Shown here: one piece after another, positions 7,374 through 14,830 of the stretch
How the letters are laid out: every line of letters starts with the position of its first letter
Position numbering within the stretch: position 1 is the first letter of the stretch
Origin: Aerococcus sp. UBA6277
GTDB lineage: Bacteria > Bacillota > Bacilli > Lactobacillales > Aerococcaceae
Direction: 5' to 3'
Assembly: GCF_002440555.1 (NCBI RefSeq)
Contig: NZ_DJUR01000025.1
Span: 1-14,878 of the forward strand
DNA length: 14,878 nucleotides
Made by a program: the position numbers and the translations under genes
Notes under the pieces: generated by a model
The model's database searches: none
Told to the model about the DNA's origin: nothing
Seen by the model: only the letters and a program-made list of their open reading frames with translations

Positions 7374-9089
7374 TTAGCCTACTTGATTTTCTTGGTCATA
7401 CTGCTGAATAATTTCTTGTCTTGCACCTGGTTGAATTTGGTCAACCGCTCGGGCAATGTTTTCAAAGGCATCTTCATATAAGAATTCTTTATCGAATAAA
7501 TAATATGACCGTTCTATTACCGCATTCAACTCTGGATGTTGCGGACGGTAACGATTCGCGTATTGAATCGCTGACTCTGTTAATTGGGCAGCGCGGACTT
7601 GTTTTTCAGTTTCATCATCCAAGTATTCAATCGCCTTAGCAATTTGATCGGTTAGATTTTCAATTTCCACCATGTCTAATTTCACACGATTTAATGATTC
7701 TGACAATTGATCAATGCGGTCGCTTGTATCGAAGAAGTAATCTAAGTACTCATTAGTCAAGCCTGGTAAATGATGAATTTCTACTGAACGCTTGATGTTA
7801 CGTAAGTCAAGCTCGAACATGTATAGGTCATCGCGCGCATCGCGCTCTCTTTGACGTAAGTTAGCCAAAGCCACAACAATCGCTGATTGACCTTTATCAA
7901 TTTCAGCTAACTGATCATAAATTTCGCGGTAACGTGTTTCCATATCTGAATAAGCAATTTGGTGTTCTGCTAATTGGTCATCTGTCGTTTTCAACAGGTC
8001 TTTTTGGCGTTCAATTTGATCGGCGTATTCTTGCATTTTACCCATTTCATTATCATATAATAGGTAATTTTGGGCTACACGGTCAATTTCTAATGCCCCA
8101 TAGCGGTTGCTTTGTGTAACTTGTTCCAAGCGACGTTGAACAGTACCTTGGTTTTTCCCAATATACTCTCTTGAAGCTATTTCTTTCTCCATCAAAGTAT
8201 ACGTATGGTCGATTTGTATCCCAGCAGCTTCCATAAGTTCAGCAGCTTGGGTCAAGTCTGCATCTGACACAGCCTTTTTAGCTTCAGCCACTTTCTTTTC
8301 AGAGGCAGAAATTTCTTTTGGAATATCAACATCAATTGGGAATTGGAAATTTTCCTCTTCCATATGTGCAAAACCTTGTTTCATATCGGACACTTGTTCC
8401 ACATATTCTTCGTTTAACTTGGTATACAAATTCGGAATCTTTTCCATCATTTGCTCTAATTCGTTCAAGTCAGCATCGATTTGTACCAGTGCTTCTTGAG
8501 CGCCTAGGAAATCACCATCATTCATTTGTTGGTGATATTTGGTGAAATCGAGTTCGATATAAGCTAAATGGTGCTCTAAGGTTTCTAGGGCATCACCGAA
8601 TTTATAGCCATGTGCCAGCAATTCTTTACGTAAGGCAGCGTAGCGGTCGTAAGTTTCTTCATGCTTGTCTTCAGACGCTTTTTCACTGGCTAATATTTCA
8701 GTTAAACGGTCGTTGATGCCATTCACTTCTACCTTCGTTTCTTCAAGGATAGTTTCCACTTCGTCTGCAACACTTCTTGCTTTGACGATGTTGTATTTAT
8801 CCGTGTAATCTTGCGCAGACACTAATGCTGCCTCGATCTCTGGTAAACGGAAACGAGTGATGGTTTGCCACTTGGCTTGTTCACTCTCGTATACTCTACG
8901 CGTTGCTCCCGAAACATTCTTGTTACGCAGTGTATATAGTTTGTCTGCTACCGGTGTAGACATGATTTCTTGTTTTTGCTCATCTAATGCAATATTAGTT
9001 TGAGTTTGTTTACGTCCTAAATAATAAATTAATCCGTAACCAAGTAATACCAATATAATTAAGATTAACAATGCGATTAAAAACGGCAC
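7374..9089 (-). CDS. ezrA: Septation ring formation regulator EzrA
   Basis: EzrA is a membrane-anchored cytoplasmic protein of Gram-positive bacteria that restrains FtsZ-ring assembly away from mid-cell and helps coordinate septal wall synthesis. The protein has 571 residues, normal for the family. One N-terminal transmembrane helix (about 3-23, LIALLILIILVLLGYGLIYY) leaves almost nothing outside. The rest is a long series of charged coiled-coil repeats. The conserved patch IQYANRYR (508-515) matches the QNR region known from Bacillus EzrA. The start is best read as GTG at 9089: AAGGAGG lies seven bases before it but only one base before the in-frame GTG at 9095. It is followed by its own terminator and then by the desulfurase-thiI pair, an order shared with other Bacilli. 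Confidence 0.95.
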   Translation of the reverse strand: MPFLIALLILIILVLLGYGLIYYLGRKQTQTNIALDEQKQEIMSTPVADKLYTLRNKNVSGATRRVYESEQAKWQTITRFRLPEIEAALVSAQDYTDKYNIVKARSVADEVETILEETKVEVNGINDRLTEILASEKASEDKHEETYDRYAALRKELLAHGYKFGDALETLEHHLAYIELDFTKYHQQMNDGDFLGAQEALVQIDADLNELEQMMEKIPNLYTKLNEEYVEQVSDMKQGFAHMEEENFQFPIDVDIPKEISASEKKVAEAKKAVSDADLTQAAELMEAAGIQIDHTYTLMEKEIASREYIGKNQGTVQRRLEQVTQSNRYGALEIDRVAQNYLLYDNEMGKMQEYADQIERQKDLLKTTDDQLAEHQIAYSDMETRYREIYDQLAEIDKGQSAIVVALANLRQRERDARDDLYMFELDLRNIKRSVEIHHLPGLTNEYLDYFFDTSDRIDQLSESLNRVKLDMVEIENLTDQIAKAIEYLDDETEKQVRAAQLTESAIQYANRYRPQHPELNAVIERSYYLFDKEFLYEDAFENIARAVDQIQPGARQEIIQQYDQENQVG

Positions 9090-9096
9090 ACGCACG

Positions 9097-9103
9097 CCTC
9101 CTT
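9097..9103 (-). promoter_or_regulatory. Ribosome binding site that decides the ezrA start
   Basis: A full AAGGAGG on the minus strand is followed by CGTGCGT and then GTG. Two GTG codons are in frame (9095 and 9089). Spacing of one base rules out the first; spacing of seven bases suits the second. Confidence 0.75.
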
Positions 9104-9150
9104 CTATCCGTTGATATTTAATAAAAAATTTTAAAGGTTATTTAACCCCT

Positions 9151-9159
9151 ATATTATCA
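9151..9159 (-). promoter_or_regulatory. Candidate extended -10 promoter of ezrA
   Basis: The minus strand reads TGATAATAT (extended TG plus TAATAT), about 60 bases before the ezrA start. No convincing -35 is present, only a T-rich run upstream. A 5-bp inverted repeat GGTTATTTAACC (9136-9147) overlaps the predicted transcription start and might be an operator or chance. Confidence 0.35.
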
Positions 9160-9294
9160 TAATTTAAGCAAAAAAAATATCCGTTATATTAAAATTGCAT
9201 GCCAAATCAATCGATTCAACAGTTTATTGCTGGAACCCTTTTCCCAGAATACAATTTCTCTAGTAAAATGACCACATTCATCTCAACAGTAAAT

Positions 9295-9323
9295 AAAAAG
9301 GCCGGAACTAAGTCCGACCTTTT
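9295..9323 (-). terminator. Rho-independent terminator of rpsD
   Basis: About 20 bases past the rpsD stop, the minus strand forms an 11-bp stem (AAAAGGTCGGA with TCCGGCCTTTT, one T-G wobble) with a six-base loop and a run of T. It should end rpsD transcription before ezrA. Confidence 0.85.
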
Positions 9324-9343
9324 CAATAACAAGTTATCTAAAA

Positions 9344-9955
9344 TTAGATTAATTTGTTGTAGTATTCAACGACTAGAGATTCGTCGATTTCTTGGTTCAT
9401 TTCGTCACGTTGTGGTAAACGAATTAAAGAACCTTCTAATTTTTCAGCGTCGAATTGTACGTAAGGTACGTGACCATATAAGCCTTCAACTGCTTCTTTA
9501 ATTACTTTAACGTCTTTAGATTTTTCACGTACAGAGATTACTTGACCTGGTTGAACGCGGAATGATGGGATATCAACACGTTTACCGTCTACAGTAATGT
9601 GACCGTGGTTTACTAATTGACGAGCTTGACGACGAGTAGTCGCTAAACCTAAACGGTAAACTACGTTATCTAAACGTTGTTCTAGTAAGATCATGAAGTT
9701 AACACCGTGTTTACCTTCTTTGATTTTACCAGCTTGAACGAATAAGTTAGCAAATTGCTTTTCGTTCATGCCGTAGATGAAACGTAATTTTTGTTTTTCT
9801 TGTAATTGTAAGCCGTATTCAGATAATTTAGCACGACGACCGTTACCATGTTCACCTGGTGCGTATGGACGACGAGCGATTTCTTTACCAGTACCTGAGA
9901 TTGAGATACCTAAACGACGAGAAACTTTCCAGTTAGATCCTGTAAAACGAGACAT
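9344..9955 (-). CDS. rpsD: 30S ribosomal protein S4
   Basis: S4 binds the 5' domain of 16S rRNA early in small-subunit assembly and represses its own synthesis in many bacteria. The protein has 203 residues. It starts [18 protein letters not shown], continues with [10 protein letters not shown], and carries the S4 RNA-binding domain at about 93-155 ([20 protein letters not shown] ... GHITVDG). There is no cysteine in the N-terminal region, so this is the zinc-independent form. The ATG at 9955 was chosen because GGAGG lies eight bases upstream; an in-frame ATG at 9970 overlaps that site and would add MEEYI, which S4 proteins lack. It stands alone, with its own promoter, leader and terminator, as in Bacillus. 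Confidence 0.98.
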   Translation of the reverse strand: MSRFTGSNWKVSRRLGISISGTGKEIARRPYAPGEHGNGRRAKLSEYGLQLQEKQKLRFIYGMNEKQFANLFVQAGKIKEGKHGVNFMILLEQRLDNVVYRLGLATTRRQARQLVNHGHITVDGKRVDIPSFRVQPGQVISVREKSKDVKVIKEAVEGLYGHVPYVQFDAEKLEGSLIRLPQRDEMNQEIDESLVVEYYNKLI

Positions 9956-10135
9956 TATATATTCCTCCATAAAAATAAAATTTTGGAGTAAAATAACCTT
10001 TTAAATTGACCGCATTCGTGCATTTCACCTTAGCGCTTTCGTCTTCTGCAGCCGCAGACTACTTGGCTTACTGACGGTTGTCAGTGGTTGAAATGTTGAC
10101 GAGCTTGCTTCAATTTTGCTGCATTATTTTACACG
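9956..10135 (-). promoter_or_regulatory. Structured rpsD leader, probable S4 autoregulatory RNA
   Basis: The predicted rpsD transcript has about 180 bases before the ATG. On the minus strand, CATTTCAACC (10095-10086) can pair with GGTGAAATG (10029-10021), nine pairs with one bulged A. Inside lie a perfect 6-bp hairpin ACTGAC-AACC-GTCAGT (10085-10070) and a second hairpin TCTGC-GGCT-GCAGA (10057-10045) extended by GTCT/AGAC. GTCAA at 10100-10096 recurs at 10010-10006. No start codon with a Shine-Dalgarno site is seen inside. Bacillus rpsD is known to be autoregulated by S4 binding to its leader; assigning that role here is inference from position and structure. Confidence 0.65.
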
Positions 10136-10141
10136 AAGTCT

Positions 10142-10170
10142 ATCATACCATTATTCTTGACCTTCGTCAA
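10142..10170 (-). promoter_or_regulatory. Promoter of rpsD
   Basis: This is the cleanest promoter in the window: -35 TTGACG (10170-10165), 17-base spacer, -10 TATGAT (10147-10142) with extended TG just before it. Transcription should start near 10135. The -35 and spacer also contain the inverted repeat TTGAC-GAAG-GTCAA (10170-10157). It begins only seven bases past the mtnN stop. Confidence 0.85.
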
Positions 10171-10177
10171 TGATAAC

Positions 10178-10867
10178 TTAATTTAAATGTTTTAAATAAT
10201 TCAACGTCACTTTAGCGGCATTTTGCCCTGCCGTCACCACAAATTCATCAAAGACCACATTAGCATCTTGTTGAGCGGTATCAGAAATCGCTCGAATAAC
10301 AATACAATCAATACCAAACTGGTTGGCTACTTGAGCAACTGCAGCCCCTTCCATCTCAGCGCATTGGGCTCCTCTGAAGGTTTGGTATAGGTCATTAACC
10401 TTGTTTGTATCGGCGATAAATTGGTCACCCGTTAGAATTAATCCTCTCGTAGCCGTTAAATCTGTCTCATGATAAGCATTTAAAAAGTCTTGGATCAAAT
10501 TTTCAGGTGCCTTGTAACGGGCTGGCATTGTAGGAACTTGGCCTAATTCATATCCAAAAGCACGCGCATCCGCGTCATGGTACATCGTGGCTTCCCCAAT
10601 GACAATATCCCCAATTTGACGGTCTGGTGCCAGGGCCCCTGCTGACCCGGTGTTAATGATTAAATCAGGAGCCTTTTGGGCAACTAAAGTCGTCGCGATT
10701 GCAGCATTCACTTTCCCAATCCCGCAACGGGCTACAACGATCTCGTGCCCTTCGTAGGATGTTGTCCATACTTCTGTTGACCCAACAATTTCACCAGCAC
10801 TTAGGCCCAGGTGTTTTTTATAGTAACCAATTTCTTCTTCCATTGGGCAAATAATTGCAACTTTCAT
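10178..10867 (-). CDS. mtnN: 5'-methylthioadenosine/S-adenosylhomocysteine nucleosidase
   Basis: The enzyme cleaves adenine from methylthioadenosine and S-adenosylhomocysteine, recycling inhibitory by-products of polyamine synthesis and methylation and feeding the activated methyl cycle. The protein has 229 residues, normal for the family. It opens MKVAIICPMEEEIG with the catalytic-site Glu12. The ribose-binding AEMEGAAVAQV carries Met172 and Glu173, and the catalytic Asp196 lies in RAISDTA. TGDQFI (146-151) matches the purine-site loop. It is the third gene of an operon behind the nudix gene and the membrane protein gene (40-base gap). GAGGAG lies about 12 bases from the ATG, slightly far. 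No terminator is visible after it, so transcripts may run into the rpsD leader. Confidence 0.97.
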   Translation of the reverse strand: MKVAIICPMEEEIGYYKKHLGLSAGEIVGSTEVWTTSYEGHEIVVARCGIGKVNAAIATTLVAQKAPDLIINTGSAGALAPDRQIGDIVIGEATMYHDADARAFGYELGQVPTMPARYKAPENLIQDFLNAYHETDLTATRGLILTGDQFIADTNKVNDLYQTFRGAQCAEMEGAAVAQVANQFGIDCIVIRAISDTAQQDANVVFDEFVVTAGQNAAKVTLNYLKHLN

Positions 10868-10907
10868 TTATAATACACTCTCCTCTATTTGAATTGATTT
10901 AAATTAA

Positions 10908-11780
10908 TTAAACATAAAAGGCGATGACGGTCAAAATGATAATTCCTAGAGTTAACAGGACAATCGCGATATTTAAGAAACGATCAATTTTAGTTGCCCC
11001 GAAAAAGGACTTCCCTTTGCTAGCCTCTTTGTCCGCTTGTTTACCATCCGCATCCACTTGACCTGCATGTTGACCAAACTGATTTGCCTTATCCGGATTT
11101 GCTTCAGCATTACTTGTACCGACAAAAGCTTGTTGTGATTGGTCAATTCCTTCATTATCATCTACTAATATGTCGACATCTCTTTCAGCCTCTAATACAT
11201 CCTCTGAAGAACTAAAAAGGCGTTGTCTAAATGACAGCCGTTTTTTATTTTTCTTAGTAGCCTCTGCTATTAATGGTTCTTCCGCAAGTGGTGTCGACGT
11301 TCTAGCAGCCGTCACCACATGGTCGTCTTGGTTGGGCCAATCGCCCTGACCAGCATAATTGCGGTCGATTGGTCCTTGGTTTGTCGAAGAAGAATTTGGA
11401 TTTAATCTATTGGTATTTGGTCGTTCAGGTCTAGACGCCTGTTCAGCTGATCTAGATTTTCCTCGACTAGCTTTTGCTTCCTGACGCTTCTTTTCATATA
11501 AAGCCTGGTTCAGCATGTCCGCAGAAAATTTCCTTGGCGCATCAAAGTCTTCATTTCGCTTAAAAATTTGGGTATTGCCCGATGTTGCATCGTGGTTAAT
11601 GGGTGCTGATTTTTTGTGACGTGCATCACGAGATGTATCATATGTCGTTGATTCACCTGGTCGCTTATTTTCTTGAATTTCGTAGGCAATTTCACTACCC
11701 GTTTTGTCGGCGTGGTCAATTTTATTCTTCAAGGCTCGGTACTGTGCACGTGTTAATTGTGGTTCTTCATCTGGCGTCAT
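10908..11780 (-). CDS. Disordered tail-anchored membrane protein in the macP position
   Basis: I do not recognise this protein by sequence. It has about 290 residues. A conserved-looking N-terminal stretch (LTRAQYRALKNKID) is followed by a long hydrophilic region rich in Asn, Gln, Ser, Lys and Arg, probably disordered, with a basic cluster KKNKKRLSFRQRLF and then an acidic one. A single hydrophobic helix fills the last 23 residues (268-290), so it is a tail-anchored membrane protein facing the cytoplasm. It lies between the nudix gene and mtnN. As I recall, pneumococcal macP, a phosphoprotein cofactor of PBP2a with one C-terminal membrane helix, has the same neighbours. A related role in wall synthesis is inference; this protein is much longer. 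Start: ATG 11780 behind AGGTGA is preferred; GTG 11789 behind AAGGA is possible. Confidence 0.8.
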   Translation of the reverse strand: MTPDEEPQLTRAQYRALKNKIDHADKTGSEIAYEIQENKRPGESTTYDTSRDARHKKSAPINHDATSGNTQIFKRNEDFDAPRKFSADMLNQALYEKKRQEAKASRGKSRSAEQASRPERPNTNRLNPNSSSTNQGPIDRNYAGQGDWPNQDDHVVTAARTSTPLAEEPLIAEATKKNKKRLSFRQRLFSSSEDVLEAERDVDILVDDNEGIDQSQQAFVGTSNAEANPDKANQFGQHAGQVDADGKQADKEASKGKSFFGATKIDRFLNIAIVLLTLGIIILTVIAFYV

Positions 11781-11792
11781 ATATGTCACCTA

Positions 11793-12338
11793 CTATCCTT
11801 GTAATGTTAACATTTGCCAATATTGAATGGCGTAAATGGTCTTCATATCTGAAATTTCTCCTGAGGCAATGGCTGCTTTCGCTTGGTCAAAGTCCAGGTA
11901 TACGAGTTCGATATTTTCATCGTCGTCTTGTGCGGGCGGTTCTGGTAAGTCAGTAACGTTTTGACAGGCATACATTTGAATGAATTCATCATTATAACCT
12001 GGTGTCACATAGAACCCATCTAGTTGCTGCCAATTTTCACCAGCCATACCCGTTTCTTCCGCAAATTCTCGTTTAGCAACCACCAATAAATCTTCGTTAG
12101 GATCTACTAATCCAGCTGGCACCTCTAAACTAACTGCTTCAATCCCTTTTCTATACTGACGAACTAATACAATTTTATCGTCCCTTAGGGCGAAGATACC
12201 GACTGCCGGTCCGTGGAAAATGAGTTCACGATCTGCCAGTTTACCATTTTGCAAACGGACTTGATGCTTCTCTAAGTTTAGAATCTTTCCTTTATATAAC
12301 GTTTCTTTCCTAATTGTTTCTTCACCAAATGTCATCAT
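11793..12338 (-). CDS. nudF: Nudix hydrolase, ADP-ribose pyrophosphatase (NudF type)
   Basis: This enzyme hydrolyses ADP-ribose to AMP and ribose 5-phosphate in the cytosol, limiting free ADP-ribose from NAD turnover. The protein has 181 residues. The Nudix box runs from Gly76 to Met98: G-LVDPN-E, seven residues, then REFAEETGM, with metal-binding Glu91, Glu94 and Glu95. The Phe at 92 replaces the usual Ile/Leu/Val. Flanking features (GPAVGIFAL, LVRQYRKG, FYVTPGYNDE) match NudF of Bacillus. AAAGG lies six bases before ATG 12338; ATG 12335 is an alternative, and a TTG at 12344 abuts the Shine-Dalgarno and is unlikely. It is the first gene of the operon, 12 bases before the membrane protein gene. 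Confidence 0.94.
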   Translation of the reverse strand: MMTFGEETIRKETLYKGKILNLEKHQVRLQNGKLADRELIFHGPAVGIFALRDDKIVLVRQYRKGIEAVSLEVPAGLVDPNEDLLVVAKREFAEETGMAGENWQQLDGFYVTPGYNDEFIQMYACQNVTDLPEPPAQDDDENIELVYLDFDQAKAAIASGEISDMKTIYAIQYWQMLTLQG

Positions 12339-12356
12339 GATCAACCTTTCTTAAAC

Positions 12357-12362
12357 ATTATA
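12357..12362 (-). promoter_or_regulatory. Candidate -10 of the nudF operon
   Basis: A perfect TATAAT on the minus strand would start transcription about 12 bases before nudF, giving a very short leader. No -35 hexamer fits. The motif TTTACTG occurs twice on the plus strand (12370-12376 and 12388-12394, 18 bases apart), over the -35 area, and might bind a regulator. The rest of this intergenic stretch up to 12550 shows nothing I can name. Confidence 0.4.
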
Positions 12363-12574
12363 TTTGTACTTTACTGATATATGTATATTTACTGTAATTT
12401 AGCTTTTGATTTTGATGGCTACTCCACTTCATTTTAGCATTTTTAACTAAAGTATGGGTTAGAAGGGGAAATTTTAGGGATTTATTTACCTTTTCAACTT
12501 GCTTCTATTGTAAAGGAATAGACTATTATTTTTAAATAAGACTAGAGGCCGATGTTGATTGAGCGCCTGTCCGA

Positions 12575-12580
12575 TATAAT
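12575..12580 (+). promoter_or_regulatory. Candidate -10 of the xpaC-telA operon
   Basis: A perfect TATAAT lies 31 bases before the xpaC ATG. The nearest -35-like hexamer, TTGATT (12555-12560), is only 14 bases away, so the -35 is uncertain. AAAGGAG sits at normal distance before the ATG. Confidence 0.5.
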
Positions 12581-12611
12581 GAAATTAAATCAATCAAAGG
12601 AGTGACTATAC

Positions 12612-13247
12612 ATGAACCGCCCACTTCAATATATCGCAAAAATTGGTCAATATCCCTTTTACTGGCCGATGAACGTGACAATCATTTTTCTATTGTTTGT
12701 ATTTGGTACCCCCTACTATCAAATGATCTTCTGGGTGTTGGCAATATCTTTCTTAGTCTTTGTGATCAATAGTATGTATACGGCAAATACCGCTACCCAT
12801 CAAAGCAACCGTAAAAAATATAAACTAGGTCGGGTGCCCAAATCAAGAAAGGACATCTATGAGGAAGCTGACCTAACTGACCAGGAGATTCATTTTTTCC
12901 GGTCCGAAATGGCTGAAGCCTTGGTTAATATCGAAACAATCTTGGGATACGAAAACTACAATACCCATTTAAATATGGTGTTCAAACGTTATGATACAAG
13001 CAAAGTCTTGAAAAGTTTTTTCCAAGCCATTACAAAAGCGCCAGATCGTTTAAACCATGCGACCGATTTCCTATATCATGTGCTCCCAAATTTAAAGGGC
13101 GCACTTGAACAATATATGGCGATTAATCAATCAATGGATAAATCGCCACGAAAAATTCAAAAGTTAACCAGTTTACGTGAGGAAATCGCAGACTTGGCCG
13201 AGCAAGCGCAAAGTTTATTCGATAGCTTCACTAATGAACCTGAGTAA
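12612..13247 (+). CDS. xpaC: XpaC-like membrane protein
   Basis: This 211-residue protein has two N-terminal membrane helices (about 17-32 and 36-56) and a mostly helical, charged cytoplasmic domain (from about 80). It resembles XpaC of Bacillus subtilis, the family labelled 5-bromo-4-chloroindolyl phosphate hydrolysis protein. That name comes from an old phenotype and there is no visible phosphatase motif, so an enzymatic role is doubtful. It is the first gene of a pair with telA, nine bases apart, as in many Firmicutes. The ATG follows AAAGGAG at nine bases. The pairing suggests a membrane-bound partner for the soluble TelA protein, probably in envelope or toxic-compound stress; this is inference. 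Confidence 0.82.
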   Translation: MNRPLQYIAKIGQYPFYWPMNVTIIFLLFVFGTPYYQMIFWVLAISFLVFVINSMYTANTATHQSNRKKYKLGRVPKSRKDIYEEADLTDQEIHFFRSEMAEALVNIETILGYENYNTHLNMVFKRYDTSKVLKSFFQAITKAPDRLNHATDFLYHVLPNLKGALEQYMAINQSMDKSPRKIQKLTSLREEIADLAEQAQSLFDSFTNEPE

Positions 13248-13256
13248 AGGAGAACC

Positions 13257-14465
13257 ATGATGACAGAAGACAAAAACCAACCATTAAACAAACAATCGGA
13301 TAATATTTCTAAATCAGTAGATGATTTAATCGCCAACCCCTTCCAAGATGCGACTTTAGCCAATTCGCCCTTAGAAAACTTGGCGAATACCGATGAAGAA
13401 ACGGGTATGGAACAGACGATTTACCAACAATTATCTAAAGACCGCCAGGACCAGGCTCAGGCATTATCTGAAAAAATTGACGCTAGCGATAACCAATCAA
13501 TCGTTTCCTATGGTGCCATGGCCCAAAAACAAATCGGTGATTTCTCGCACCAAATCATCGCTCAAGTACAAAACCAGGACTTAGACGTTGTTGGCGAACA
13601 GTTGCGTGAATTATTAGCCCGCTTGAATGATACTGACCCAAGCCAATTGACCAACCAAAAGCAGAACCGCATTCAACGCTGGTTTAAGAAACAAAAGGCC
13701 TCTTTATATGAGATGAATGCCAAATATCAAAAAGTTGGCTACCAAATTGATGAAATCGCTGGTCACCTAACCCGTCAAAAGAATGGTTTATTAAATGACA
13801 ACCTGCAACTGGATAGTTTATACCAACAAAACTTGGAATTCTTCGAAGCATTAAATGTCTACATCGCTGCTGCTCAAATCAAAGCAGAACGACTACGCCA
13901 AGAAGAGTTACCTGCCCTAAAGAGTCAGGTAACTAGTGAACATGACCAAATGACCATTCAAAAAATTGCCGACTTAGAGCAATTTATTAACCGACTTGAA
14001 AAACGAATCTACGACTTGGAGTTAACACGTGAAATCACCATCCAACAAGCACCTCAAATTCGTTTAATTCAAAATGCCAACCAAAACTTGGCTGAGAAAA
14101 TCCAATCGTCTATTTATACAGCCATTCCTTTATGGAAAAACCAAATTGCTATCCAATTATCCCTATACCGTCAAAAAGATGCTTTGGATGCACAAATCGC
14201 TGTTACAGATACCACTAACCAATTGTTAACAGAGAACTCTGAATTGTTGAAACAATCATCACTTGAAACAGCAAGACAGTCTGAACGTGGTGTTGTAGAT
14301 ATTGAAACCTTGAAACATTCACAACAAAACCTGATCGATACCATAACTGAAACCATGCAAATTCAAGAAGAAGGTCGGGCTAAACGTCTGCAAGCTGAAC
14401 GTGAAATGGTACAAATGGAAAATGAATTAAAACAACATTTACTTAATGGCGGTCAAAAAAAATAA
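13257..14465 (+). CDS. telA: TelA-family toxic anion resistance protein
   Basis: This 402-residue soluble protein is rich in Gln, Asn and charged residues and largely alpha-helical, with likely coiled coils at about 140-260 and 330-395. It has no signal peptide or membrane helix. The stretch TAIPLWKNQIAIQLSLYRQ (288-306) is the hallmark of the TelA family. Family members are linked to tellurite tolerance and, in some Gram-positives, to resistance to cell-envelope antibiotics and bacteriocins; the molecular activity is not known. It is translated from AAAGGAG overlapping the xpaC stop. ATG 13257 and the adjacent ATG 13260 are both possible; the second has the better spacing. A weak AT-only hairpin follows, so some transcripts may continue into the next gene. 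Confidence 0.92.
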   Translation: MMTEDKNQPLNKQSDNISKSVDDLIANPFQDATLANSPLENLANTDEETGMEQTIYQQLSKDRQDQAQALSEKIDASDNQSIVSYGAMAQKQIGDFSHQIIAQVQNQDLDVVGEQLRELLARLNDTDPSQLTNQKQNRIQRWFKKQKASLYEMNAKYQKVGYQIDEIAGHLTRQKNGLLNDNLQLDSLYQQNLEFFEALNVYIAAAQIKAERLRQEELPALKSQVTSEHDQMTIQKIADLEQFINRLEKRIYDLELTREITIQQAPQIRLIQNANQNLAEKIQSSIYTAIPLWKNQIAIQLSLYRQKDALDAQIAVTDTTNQLLTENSELLKQSSLETARQSERGVVDIETLKHSQQNLIDTITETMQIQEEGRAKRLQAEREMVQMENELKQHLLNGGQKK

Positions 14466-14510
14466 AATGATGATTTTAGAGTGTTATCATTTCATCTGAT
14501 TTAATCCATA

Positions 14511-14519
14511 TGTTAAAAT
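14511..14519 (+). promoter_or_regulatory. Candidate extended -10 promoter of the GlsB-like gene
   Basis: TGTTAAAAT is an extended -10 with one mismatch to TATAAT. No clear -35. A 5-bp inverted repeat TGGAC-AACAA-GTCCA (14527-14541) covers the predicted start of the transcript. Confidence 0.4.
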
Positions 14520-14567
14520 GTATATATGGACAACAAGTCCAATACAAAATGAAATGGAGGAATTATC

Positions 14568-14813
14568 ATGGGCTGGTTATGGTCTTTAATCGTCGGTGGA
14601 CTTATTGGTTGGGGTGCAGGTGCAATCCTAGGTAAAGATGTTCCTGGGGGCATTATCGGTAACATCATCTGTGGTATGTTAGGTTCTTGGGTAGGATCTA
14701 CTTTCTTACAAGACTTTGGTCCTGTAATTGGTGGATATGCAGTTGTCCCTTCACTAATCGGAGCTATCGTATTAATCTTAGTATTAAACTTTATCCTTAA
14801 ACGTACTAAATAA
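14568..14813 (+). CDS. GlsB/YeaQ/YmgE-family small stress membrane protein
   Basis: This 81-residue protein is almost entirely membrane-embedded, with three helices at about 3-21, 27-46 and 58-77. The helices are rich in Gly (GGLIGWGAGAILG, GGIIGNIICGMLGSWVG), the hallmark of the family once called transglycosylase-associated proteins. Despite that old label no enzymatic domain is present. In enterococci GlsB accompanies the Asp23/Gls24 stress proteins and anchors them to the membrane; in this window no gls24 gene follows, but the sequence ends soon after. The ATG follows GGAGG by seven bases. It has a candidate promoter of its own behind telA and a strong hairpin after it. Confidence 0.92.
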   Translation: MGWLWSLIVGGLIGWGAGAILGKDVPGGIIGNIICGMLGSWVGSTFLQDFGPVIGGYAVVPSLIGAIVLILVLNFILKRTK

Positions 14814-14830
14814 GATGCGTAAGCATTATT

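Noticed and set aside
11603..11956. A plus-strand open frame of 117 codons across the nudF / membrane protein junction
   Set aside because: It is antisense to two supported genes and its product is a patchwork of unrelated hydrophobic and basic runs with no recognisable domain.
14465..14492. AAATGAT ... ATCATTT hairpin after telA as a terminator
   Set aside because: The stem has only one G-C pair and a 14-base loop, with no real T tract; too weak to annotate.
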